Source: HGW-17 sp964516435 (GTDB lineage: Bacteria; Myxococcota_A; Polyangia; HGW-17). From it: a stretch of DNA of 64,000 nt. The translations under genes were made by a program, and so were the position numbers. The notes beneath the pieces are model-generated. The model saw only the letters and a program-made list of their open reading frames with translations. It searched no databases and was not told the DNA's origin. The DNA lies in NCBI GenBank assembly GCA_964516435.1, contig CAZEZP010000101.1, positions 6,602-70,601 on the forward strand, in the 5' to 3' direction. Below are positions 57,063 to 64,000 of this stretch, piece after piece. Position 1 is the stretch's first letter; each line of letters begins with the position of its first letter.

Positions 57063-58907
57063 ATGCAGCGATTCCATTCCTTGTTCCTTCTTCTTCTTTC
57101 CATGGTCTTCGTGTGGATGTCCGGTTGCGCCAAGGGGAGCGGCGGCGGGGAAAGTTGCGGCGACGGGGTATGCCAGGCCGCCGAGACCGAAGAGACCTGC
57201 CCGCAGGACTGCGCGCAGGCCGGCTGCGGCAACGGCGTCATCGACGAGGGCGAGCAGTGCGACGGGGGCGACCTGGGAGGCGCCACCTGCGTGAGCCTGG
57301 GTTATGCCTCCGGAAGCCTCGGCTGCACGACCTCGTGCCAGTACAACACCAGTTTCTGCCGCTCCACCTGCAACAACGTCTGCAATGCGGGCGAAACCCG
57401 CTGCAACGGCAACATCCTGGAGTCCTGCATGACCGATGCGCAGGGCTGCCGCGTCTGGGCCAATCCGGTGGACTGCACCGCGTCAGGAAAGGTCTGCGAC
57501 GATTCCTCCGGAACGGCGGCCTGCTCGGATTCGTGCAGCGACGCCTGCGCGGAAGGCGACAAGCGCTGCAACGGCAACGTCCTGCAACTGTGCCAGCGGG
57601 GAGAGAACGGCTGCACCCAGTGGAAGGACGACCAGGACTGCTCGGCCATCAACTGGGTGTGCACCGGTACGGGGGCGTCCTCGGCCTGCACCGATCCCTG
57701 CAATCACCAGTGCACGTCCGGCGCGCCGCCCTCCTGCAACGGCAACGTCGTGCAGACCTGCGGCACCGATGCGCAGGGCTGCCGCATCTGGATTCCCGGC
57801 GAGGACTGCGCGGCCACCGGGCGGATCTGCAGCGGCGGCGCCTGCACGTGCGTGAATGCCTGCAATACGGGGGATTCGCGCTGCAGCGGCACCATCCGCC
57901 AGACCTGCACGACCAATGCGCAGGGTTGCCGCATCTGGACGGATGCCCAGAACTGCGCCTCCACCGGCCAGGTGTGCGATACCTCCTCGGGCAGCGCCCT
58001 GTGCGTGAACACCTGCACCAGCACCTGCTCCAGCGGGGCCGTGCGCTGCTTCGGCGACATCCTGCAGAACTGCCAGTTGGCCGGCTCCGGCTGCTACGAC
58101 TGGGCCGACACCATCAACTGCGCGGCCACCGGGCGCTCCTGTTCGGGGAGCACCTGCGTGTGCAACAACGAATGCTCCAGTGGGCAGGTGCGCTGCAACG
58201 GGAGCATCACGCAGTCCTGCCAGCAGGATTCCTACGGCTGCTGGCGCTGGGTCAACGGCACGGACTGCGCCGCGCTGGGGCAGACCTGCTCGGCCGGCTC
58301 CTGCCAGGCGCCCGCGTCGCCGTACACGTGCACGCCGTTTTCCGGCACGTATTCCTCCATCCGCGCCACGGGAACGCCCCTGACGGGCGACACCTACATG
58401 GACGATGCCCGCTATCCGTTCACGATTCCGTTCTCCTTCCGCTATTTCGGCATCAACTACACCGAGGGCTATCTGTGCACCAACGGCTGGATGTCCTTCG
58501 GCGCGGATCCCGGGGTGAACACCTACACAAACACGGCGCTTCCCGACGCCGGCCTGCCCAACAACGCCATCTTCATCTTCTGGGACGATCTGGTCTACGC
58601 GCAGTCCACCTGGCCCGATTCCCGCCTGCTCTACCAGGTCCAGGGAACGGCGCCCAACCGCGTGTTCGTGCTGGAATGGCATCAGGTCCGCTACCTCGGC
58701 ACGGATACGGACCACCGGGCCACGTTCCAGGTGCGCCTGTACGAGACCACCAACGCCTTCGAGGTCATCTACGACCGCGCCACGTGGCTGGGATCCTCCT
58801 GGACGGCGACCGTGGGCTTCGAGAATGCGGACGCCACCATCGGGGTGGACATCGGCACCACCCTGAATGCGCCGCCCGCGGACAACTACCGCTGCACCCC
58901 CAACTGA
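57063..58907 (+). CDS. Six-module Cys-rich lipoprotein with C-terminal beta domain
   Basis: A 614-residue lipoprotein with lipobox MSGC. After a Cys module shared with the two amidohydrolases ('DEGEQCDGGDLGGATC'), six modules of about 50 residues follow to residue 420, each of the type C-x-RCNGN-xxQxC-xxxAQGCRxW-DCxxxGxxC. The last 190 residues form a beta domain with 'FTIPFSFRYFGINYTEGYL' and 'NNAIFIFWDDLVY', a fold common in surface repeat proteins. It has no catalytic motif, so a binding or structural role is likely. GGGAGG lies six bases before ATG 57063. Confidence 0.87.
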   Translation: MQRFHSLFLLLLSMVFVWMSGCAKGSGGGESCGDGVCQAAETEETCPQDCAQAGCGNGVIDEGEQCDGGDLGGATCVSLGYASGSLGCTTSCQYNTSFCRSTCNNVCNAGETRCNGNILESCMTDAQGCRVWANPVDCTASGKVCDDSSGTAACSDSCSDACAEGDKRCNGNVLQLCQRGENGCTQWKDDQDCSAINWVCTGTGASSACTDPCNHQCTSGAPPSCNGNVVQTCGTDAQGCRIWIPGEDCAATGRICSGGACTCVNACNTGDSRCSGTIRQTCTTNAQGCRIWTDAQNCASTGQVCDTSSGSALCVNTCTSTCSSGAVRCFGDILQNCQLAGSGCYDWADTINCAATGRSCSGSTCVCNNECSSGQVRCNGSITQSCQQDSYGCWRWVNGTDCAALGQTCSAGSCQAPASPYTCTPFSGTYSSIRATGTPLTGDTYMDDARYPFTIPFSFRYFGINYTEGYLCTNGWMSFGADPGVNTYTNTALPDAGLPNNAIFIFWDDLVYAQSTWPDSRLLYQVQGTAPNRVFVLEWHQVRYLGTDTDHRATFQVRLYETTNAFEVIYDRATWLGSSWTATVGFENADATIGVDIGTTLNAPPADNYRCTPN

Positions 58908-58970
58908 ACTGCATCTCCGGCCAGGAGCGGGTTCTCTCCGATTTTTCCGCTGTTTCCGGCCTCGCGGGGG

Positions 58971-59477
58971 TCAATCCTGCGGCGAATTCCTGCGGGTGCC
59001 GCCCCGCATGCGGGTTTCCACGAGGCGCGCCAGCGCCTGGGACATGGGGTCCGGATTCTGGCGGGCGGCCTCGTAGAGCCGGCCGAATTCCACGTCACCG
59101 GGAGAGCCGGGCGCAGGCGGCTGGATCCGGCGCAGGGGAACGCGGTCGGGCGGGGAAGGAAGAGGCTCGGGCAGGCGGGCATCGGGCACCACCCGCAGCC
59201 AGAGCCGGGTGAAATGCAACTGCGGCCAGGTGTCGCGGATGAGGCGTTCCAGTTCCCGGCGCCGCAGGCCGATTTCCTGTTTCCACACGTGGCTGCGCAC
59301 CGCCAGTTGCAACTTTTCGCCGTCGTAGTGGAGCGGCACGCATCCCTGCCGGAAGGGAGCCGGCACGAGGTCCCACTCCCGCTTCAGGCGCTCCAGCCAG
59401 AACGCGTGCAGCCACTGGGGATTGCGCCGCAGGAGGCGCCCGATGGCGGTGGCGATGGAGGCGGGGCCGCGGGCCAT
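58971..59477 (-). CDS. DUF721/DciA-like protein
   Basis: A 168-residue protein whose middle ('LHYDGEKLQLAVRSHVWKQEIGLRRREL') matches DUF721, the domain of DciA, which loads replicative helicase in many bacteria lacking DnaC. The first 30 residues are basic. The last 60 are Pro/Arg-rich and probably disordered. It starts four bases after the mutL stop with AGGTGAC as ribosome-binding site, so it is cotranscribed with mutL. Confidence 0.78.
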   Translation of the reverse strand: MARGPASIATAIGRLLRRNPQWLHAFWLERLKREWDLVPAPFRQGCVPLHYDGEKLQLAVRSHVWKQEIGLRRRELERLIRDTWPQLHFTRLWLRVVPDARLPEPLPSPPDRVPLRRIQPPAPGSPGDVEFGRLYEAARQNPDPMSQALARLVETRMRGGTRRNSPQD

Positions 59478-59481
59478 CCGG

Positions 59482-61476
59482 TCACCTGCGGTGGAACAGG
59501 GCCTCGAGCGCCTGCGTGGAAAGGGTCAGCATCACGGGGCGTCCATGGGGGCAGTGTCCGCCCGAGGGCGTGGACTGCAGCGTGCGGTACAGGTCCATGG
59601 CCATGGCGGGCGTGACGGGATCGTTCTTGCGCAGGGCGCTGTGGCAGGCCATGGTGGCCGCCAGGCGCTCCTGCAGGGGCAGCGTGCCTTCCCGGGCCGT
59701 ACGTCCGGCCAGGAAGGCTTCATGGAGTTCCTCCAGCACCGGTTCCGGCGGCCGGGAGCCCAGCACGGCCGGCACGGCGCGCACCACCAGGCGCCCGTCC
59801 TGCAGATGCGCGTCGAAGCCCAGCGCGGCCAGATCCGGCAGGAATTCTTCCCAGAATGCCCCGTTCGCTTCGATTTCCAGCGGCAGCAGAAGTCCCTGGG
59901 AGAGCGTCTGGCGCTTTCGCAGTTGCGCCAGGATTTCCTCGTAGCGCACGCGCTCGGAGGCCGCGTGCATGTCCAGGATCAGCAGCCGCTGCGGCAGTTC
60001 GAACAGCAGGTACAGGCCGTCGTGGCACCCCAGGTAGCGCGGCTCGGCGCTTGCGGGTGCGGGTTCGGACGGCGGAGCGGAAAAGGCCGCATGCAGGCCG
60101 GCGGACACATCGAACAGGCCGGGTTCGGGTTTTCCCGGCGCTGGTTTTTCCTTGGCCTTCATGGCGCTGGCGGAACCCGGAGATTGGGCCGGCCGCGGCG
60201 CGGGGGAAGAACCAGTTGCCCCTGCGGATTTCTTCTGGGCTGCGGGACGCGGCGGAGAAAACCGGGCGAGCGCGGTTTCCACGGCCTGCCGCACGGCGTT
60301 GCGCGCATCGAGAGCCTTGTCCGGCGATTCCGTGGCCGTGGATTCGGCGCCGGTGGCGTCGGACATGGTCCTGGCAGTGGGCGGCGCGGGAGTGCCCGGG
60401 TCGGCGTCTTTTGCGGCGGCGGGCGCGGGATCCGCCTGCAGCCGGTACACTTTCGCCGTTCGGGAAGCCAGCCACGGCGCCCGCTCCAGTAGGCGCTGCA
60501 CGGCGCCGCGCACCGCGGCGGCCACCTGCCGCTCGTTTCCGAAGCGCACCTGCGTCTTCTGCGGGTGGACGTTCACGTCCACGGCCTGCGGCGGCAGTTC
60601 CAGGAACAGCACGGCCACCGGGTATCGTCCACGGGGCAGCATGCCGCCGTACGCGCCGGTGACGGCCGACAGCAGCATGCGGTCCCGCACGGGCCGGCCG
60701 TTGACGAACAGGTATACGCCCGAAGCCTCGGAGAGATGCACTTCCGGCGGCGTCAGGAACAGTTCCACGCGCATGCCGTCGGGGCCTCGTTCCTCGAGGG
60801 GGTGCCAGCCGGCGCGCACCCGGCGCGAAAGCACGTCGGCCACCCGGCGCAGGCGATCCGGCTGCGGGGGGAAGTCGAACGTGGCGCGGCCGTCCGTGAG
60901 GAGGCGGAAGTGCACGTGCATGGCCGAGAGCGCCGCGTGGACGATCGCGTCCTGCACGTGCGCGGTCTCCGTGGCTTCCGATTTCAGGAACTTCAGGCGC
61001 GCCGGCACGTTGTGGAAGAGGTCCCGGACGGTGATGCGCGTGCCCGGAGCGCAGGCTTCCACGATTTTGCGTCCCCGCGCGTGCCCGTCGAACACGAGCC
61101 CGTGCCCCACGTCCATTTCTCGCGTGCGGGAGAGCAGGGTCATGCGGGAGACGGAGGCGATCGAGGGCAGCGCCTCGCCCCGGAAGCCGAAGGTGCGGAT
61201 GCGTTCGAGGTCCGCGGCATCCCGGATCTTGCTGGTGGCATGCCGCAGCACGGCCAGGGCCAGTTCGTCGGGCGTCATGCCGCAACCGTCGTCCGCGACG
61301 ACGATTTCCTCCGTTCCCCCCTTGCGGATCTGCACCTCCACGTAGGAGGCCTGGGCATCCAGCGCGTTTTCCACCAGTTCCTTGACGATGGAAGCGGGCC
61401 GTTCCACCACCTCGCCGGCAGCGATCATGTCCACCAGGGTATCGGGAAGGATGCGGATGCGGCTGTCGGCGTTCAT
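59482..61476 (-). CDS. mutL: DNA mismatch repair protein MutL
   Basis: The 664-residue protein carries the GHKL ATPase: 'LPDTLVDMIAAGEVVERPAS', 'KELVENALDAQA' (Asn for Mg), 'DDGCGM' and 'TFGFRGEALPSIASV'. A 150-residue Ala/Pro-rich linker leads to the C-terminal dimerisation domain. The metal-dependent endonuclease motif appears as 'DMHAASERVRYEE', with Met where Gln is usual, so nicking activity is probable but not certain. mutS is not in the window. Confidence 0.95.
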   Translation of the reverse strand: MNADSRIRILPDTLVDMIAAGEVVERPASIVKELVENALDAQASYVEVQIRKGGTEEIVVADDGCGMTPDELALAVLRHATSKIRDAADLERIRTFGFRGEALPSIASVSRMTLLSRTREMDVGHGLVFDGHARGRKIVEACAPGTRITVRDLFHNVPARLKFLKSEATETAHVQDAIVHAALSAMHVHFRLLTDGRATFDFPPQPDRLRRVADVLSRRVRAGWHPLEERGPDGMRVELFLTPPEVHLSEASGVYLFVNGRPVRDRMLLSAVTGAYGGMLPRGRYPVAVLFLELPPQAVDVNVHPQKTQVRFGNERQVAAAVRGAVQRLLERAPWLASRTAKVYRLQADPAPAAAKDADPGTPAPPTARTMSDATGAESTATESPDKALDARNAVRQAVETALARFSPPRPAAQKKSAGATGSSPAPRPAQSPGSASAMKAKEKPAPGKPEPGLFDVSAGLHAAFSAPPSEPAPASAEPRYLGCHDGLYLLFELPQRLLILDMHAASERVRYEEILAQLRKRQTLSQGLLLPLEIEANGAFWEEFLPDLAALGFDAHLQDGRLVVRAVPAVLGSRPPEPVLEELHEAFLAGRTAREGTLPLQERLAATMACHSALRKNDPVTPAMAMDLYRTLQSTPSGGHCPHGRPVMLTLSTQALEALFHRR

Positions 61477-61545
61477 GCGAACCCCCCGCCTGTGCGAGGC
61501 TCCCTCCCGCCGGTCCGAAGTGCACCCGCCGGGTGCGCGCGGAAA

Positions 61546-61695
61546 TCAGGGCAGGGCGACGGTCAGGACGGCCACCACGGCGAAGAAGACCACGCCCGCT
61601 CCCAGCACGACGGCGAACGATGCCGCGAAGTCGGATTTCAGTTCATCGCGCAGGCGGCGCGGGATGTGGTTGAAGCGTTTCAGGGGAGAGGACAT
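61546..61695 (-). CDS. Small single-helix membrane protein (49 residues)
   Basis: A short frame opens at ATG 61695 with GGGAAAA seven bases upstream and closes at 61546. The product starts with a basic amphipathic stretch ('LKRFNHIPRRLRDELKSD') and ends in one membrane helix ('VVFFAVVAVLTVALP' is its second half). Base use by codon position is like that of real neighbours. It has no recognised family. It lies between mutL and the repeat protein, all on the minus strand. Confidence 0.55.
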   Translation of the reverse strand: MSSPLKRFNHIPRRLRDELKSDFAASFAVVLGAGVVFFAVVAVLTVALP

Positions 61696-61713
61696 GGCGA
61701 TTTTCCCGGGCCC

Positions 61714-62094
61714 TTACTTCTTGTTCTTTTCGAAACGCCGGACGAGGTCCATCAACTGCGGCAGGGAAAACGCGGACAACTTCTCCCGGTAGCCGGAATC
61801 CTTGACCCGGTTCTGCAGCGCCAGCAGGTGCTCCACCAGTTTCTCCTTGCTGCCGAAGCGCTCCTTCACCTGCGTGGCCACTTCGTGCAGGCGCAGCAAC
61901 TGGGTGTTGGCGGCCGTCATCAGGCGTTCCTTGAGATCTTCCTTCTCCTCCTTGACCTGGGCGAAGAGATCGGCCACGGCCTGCGCCAGTTTCTCCTTGC
62001 TGCCGAAACGCTCCTTCACCTTCTGGAGGGGGCTGGCCACCTTGCGGGTTTCCGGTTTCTTTTCCACGTTCTTCTTGTACGTCTTCTTGGTCAT
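61714..62094 (-). CDS. Lys-rich repeat protein
   Basis: The 126-residue protein is strongly basic and helical. 'VKERFGSKEKL' occurs twice (about residues 26-36 and 75-85), each followed by a related segment, so it is an internal duplication. A short basic N-terminal tail ('KKTYKKNVEKKPETRK') resembles nucleic-acid-binding tails. AAGGAAG precedes the ATG. The function is unknown. Confidence 0.75.
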   Translation of the reverse strand: MTKKTYKKNVEKKPETRKVASPLQKVKERFGSKEKLAQAVADLFAQVKEEKEDLKERLMTAANTQLLRLHEVATQVKERFGSKEKLVEHLLALQNRVKDSGYREKLSAFSLPQLMDLVRRFEKNKK

Positions 62095-62158
62095 CGAAAC
62101 GCTTCCTTTCGAAAAAGATCAACTCTTCCGGCAACTTGAGCCCTGCATCGTCGTCGGA

Positions 62159-63298
62159 TCAGGGATTCGCCGCCGTTCCGGAAGAGGCATTGGTACCAGA
62201 TTTCCTGTCATAAATCCAGTACCCAGTTTCGCGAAGTGTCGAAACCGTCCATTGCAGGAGGTACTGCACCTGGAAACGGTCCAGCCGGAACAGCATCCGC
62301 ACGAAGGACCCGCGGGACACCACGTTCTCGTGATCGGAGGAGCCGTCCAGCGAAAAGCTCTTCTGGATGCGGGGCCCCAGTTGCATGAGGATCTGCGAGA
62401 CGCCCAGCCGCAGGATCTCCTTGGCCTGGAGCGCCGCCTGGTGGTGGGCGAACTGGGAGCGCAACTGGAACTCCACGTTCAACTTGTCGTCCATGTTGAG
62501 GTAGCCCGAGAAGCGCTTCAACTGCGACAGGAGCCGTTCGATGACCTTGGCCATGGGCGGGAGTTCGGGCGGCATCTGGACGGCCCCGAACCACAGCGCC
62601 GTGTCGCGCGGGATGGGCGCCATCATCCGGGTGAACTCCGCGTTGGAGGCGAGATCCGTGCGCGTATTTCGCTGGTTCGTCACCAGGATGGCATTGGCGC
62701 CGTGCGGGATCATCCATATCCGGATGCCATGGAAAGCGATCGTGACGGCGTCGCCATCGCGCTCCAGTTGGGGAATTTCGATCTGCGGCAGCCAGGTCTT
62801 GAGGCTGGCGATGCCGAGGATGCGGTTGAGCGTGTCCTGGGCGGAAAAGGAACCCAGGATGGCGATGGTCACGTTTTCGGGCATCCAGGAATGCTTGCCG
62901 AAGCGCGCGCCCACCAGCAGGGCCTGGGCACCCCGTCCGGGGGTAAGGCCAAGAAACGTCAGCACGTTCGGGGCCATGGCGACGTCCGGAAACAGGCGCG
63001 TGATCTGGGCCAAAAGTCCACTGCGGACGAAAGCGCACAGGTTGATTCCCACGGCTACGTGGCTGTCGGCTGGCAGGGGTAGCACGGAGAGATCCACGTT
63101 TTCCATGCCGAAGCGCGACAGCGCTGGGGGCTGCACCAGCGGAAAGGTTTCCGTTTCGGTCTGTTTCAGGATGTTTTGGCAGACCTGTATTTTGTCTTCG
63201 TCCTCATCGACGGCGCGGCTGGATTTGCGGCACGAAGCTAAAGAGAAGAAGCAGATGCAGGATGCAACGACGGCGGGAAAATGTCGGAAGAGCAGCAT
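62159..63298 (-). CDS. Hypothetical lipoprotein
   Basis: A 379-residue protein starting at ATG 63298 with GAGGTGAC upstream, overlapping by spacing with the lipA stop. Lipobox LASC is at about residue 23. The mature part contains 'ADSHVAVGINLCAFV' and repeated alpha/beta segments of 90-100 residues ('TIAILGSFSAQDTLNRILG', 'RDTALWFGAVQMPPE'), a pattern seen in a set of myxobacterial lipoproteins with no assigned role. The longer frame starting at 63451 is rejected because the signal would be internal. Confidence 0.8.
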   Translation of the reverse strand: MLLFRHFPAVVASCICFFSLASCRKSSRAVDEDEDKIQVCQNILKQTETETFPLVQPPALSRFGMENVDLSVLPLPADSHVAVGINLCAFVRSGLLAQITRLFPDVAMAPNVLTFLGLTPGRGAQALLVGARFGKHSWMPENVTIAILGSFSAQDTLNRILGIASLKTWLPQIEIPQLERDGDAVTIAFHGIRIWMIPHGANAILVTNQRNTRTDLASNAEFTRMMAPIPRDTALWFGAVQMPPELPPMAKVIERLLSQLKRFSGYLNMDDKLNVEFQLRSQFAHHQAALQAKEILRLGVSQILMQLGPRIQKSFSLDGSSDHENVVSRGSFVRMLFRLDRFQVQYLLQWTVSTLRETGYWIYDRKSGTNASSGTAANP

Positions 63299-63299
63299 G

Positions 63300-64000
63300 T
63301 CACCTCGAGTGGGCGTCATCGGCCATGGAATGGGCATGGTACGAGGATCGCACCAGCGGACCGGAGAGAACCGCCGAAAAGCCCATTTCCAGCGCCACGA
63401 GGCGCAACATATCAAATTCCTCCGGTGAAAGGAACCGCTCGACAGGGGCATGGCCGCGGCCCGGCGCCAGATACTGGCCCATGGCCAGCCGGGCCACTTT
63501 GGCCGCGCGTAGGTCGCGCAGGGTTTCGAGGATTTCTTCCCGGGTTTCGCCTAGACCCAGCAACAGGCTGCTCTTCACCACGGCACCACTGCGCGCCGCA
63601 TGCGCCAGGACAGTCAGCGAGCGATCATATCCAGCCAGTGACCGGATGGCCGGGGAAAGCCGCCGCACGGTTTCGATGTTGTGTGCGAACACGTCGGGCC
63701 GTGCTGCGAGCACCGCATCCACGGCTGCCAGATTCCCTCCGAAATCCGGCACCAGTGCCTCCACGCCCTGGCATACCCGTTTCACCTCGCGGATCACTTC
63801 GGCCCAGTGGGCGGCTCCGCCGTCGGGCAGGTCGTCGCGGGTGACCGAGGTGATCACGGCATAGCGCACGCCCAGTTCGGAAAGTACGGCCGCCACTTTT
63901 CGCGGTTCTTCGGGATCCGGCGAAACCAGGGCGGCATCGTGGCGGACGTCGCAGAAGCGGCAGTTGCGCGTGCAGACCTCCCCCAGAATCAAGATCGTCA
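63300..64000 (-). CDS. lipA: Lipoyl synthase, 5' end beyond window
   Basis: A radical-SAM enzyme that inserts two sulfurs into octanoyl groups on lipoate-dependent proteins. The window holds the last 230 or so residues. Visible are the radical-SAM motif 'CTRNCRFCDV', 'VITSVTRDDLPDGG', 'DVFAHNIETVRRLSP', 'SSLLLGLGETREEI' and 'MGQYLAPGRGHAPVERF', then the C-terminal 'GPLVRSSYHA' with the Ser used for the auxiliary cluster. The frame is open to the right edge. Confidence 0.95.
   Translation of the reverse strand, partial: TILILGEVCTRNCRFCDVRHDAALVSPDPEEPRKVAAVLSELGVRYAVITSVTRDDLPDGGAAHWAEVIREVKRVCQGVEALVPDFGGNLAAVDAVLAARPDVFAHNIETVRRLSPAIRSLAGYDRSLTVLAHAARSGAVVKSSLLLGLGETREEILETLRDLRAAKVARLAMGQYLAPGRGHAPVERFLSPEEFDMLRLVALEMGFSAVLSGPLVRSSYHAHSMADDAHSR

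Overview
The window is GC-rich bacterial chromosome, densely packed with short intergenic gaps and many start/stop overlaps of the ATGA type. Several features point to Myxococcota or a near relative. These are lipoproteins with Asn/Thr-rich linkers, Cys-rich modules on secreted proteins, a C-terminal helix plus Arg tail that resembles the MYXO-CTERM surface-sorting signal, TSP3-like Asp repeats, eukaryote-type Ser/Thr kinases with a C-terminal membrane helix, and a membrane-bound sigma-54 activator. No phage, insertion sequence, CRISPR array or rRNA is visible. One tRNA gene, with CAU anticodon, is present with its own promoter and terminator. The placement is from domain style only; no marker gene was aligned.

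Layout. Region 1-8 kb: a 5'-truncated LolA-like protein, xseA, a lipoprotein, tRNA-Met, a PilZ protein, a DJ-1 protein, a lipoprotein, adenosine deaminase and a ten-helix membrane protein. Region 8-11.9 kb: an AT-rich island, then a secreted agmatine/peptidyl-arginine deiminase-like enzyme with a sorting tail, divergent from a short serA. Region 12-15 kb: ihfA, a GAF/HD-GYP protein and an orphan type II secretion ATPase-N-domain protein. Region 15-23.3 kb: a large secreted amidohydrolase, a SUMF1-fold protein, a Tat-exported DUF362 ferredoxin, a MetH-activation-domain-like protein, a 2-hydroxyacid dehydrogenase and an 8-oxoguanine deaminase-like enzyme. Region 23.4-30.2 kb: a Dtd fusion protein, dus, a kinase with a probable leaderless start, pyrK-pyrD and cmk. 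Region 30.2-36.6 kb: two minus-strand lipoproteins, a zinc-ribbon protein, an L,D-transpeptidase and a PAS protein. Region 36.7-42.8 kb: a DUF2254 protein divergent from an ACP/phosphopantetheinyl-transferase/NeuD-like operon, a second secreted amidohydrolase and an FKBP. Region 42.9-48.5 kb: a YgeY-like hydrolase, ndk, rlmN and a membrane sigma-54 activator. Region 48.6-58.9 kb: an SGNH hydrolase, a GNAT, lipoproteins, a degenerate GH13 protein, a second kinase, a UPRT-like protein, acetate kinase and a six-module Cys-rich lipoprotein. Region 59-64 kb, minus strand: DciA-like, mutL, a 49-residue membrane protein, a repeat protein, a lipoprotein and 3'-partial coverage of lipA.

How it fits together. 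Nucleotide metabolism recurs (add, pyrK, pyrD, cmk, ndk, UPRT-like, 8-oxoguanine deaminase-like), as do tRNA/rRNA quality and modification (dtd fusion, dus, rlmN) and DNA maintenance (xseA, mutL, DciA-like, ihfA). Most of the rest is envelope and signalling: about a dozen lipoproteins, two Ser/Thr kinases and three proteins of families linked to c-di-GMP (PilZ, HD-GYP and MshEN-like). Housekeeping sigma promoters are unusually legible. At least a dozen show TTG-type -35 boxes, mostly at exactly 17 bases from a TA-type -10 box.

The items most worth following are the Dtd protein fused to the head-less half of a CCA-adding enzyme, the compact ACP/PPTase/NeuD-like operon behind a palindromic divergent promoter, the surface-sorted deiminase, and the GH13 homologue that has lost its nucleophile.
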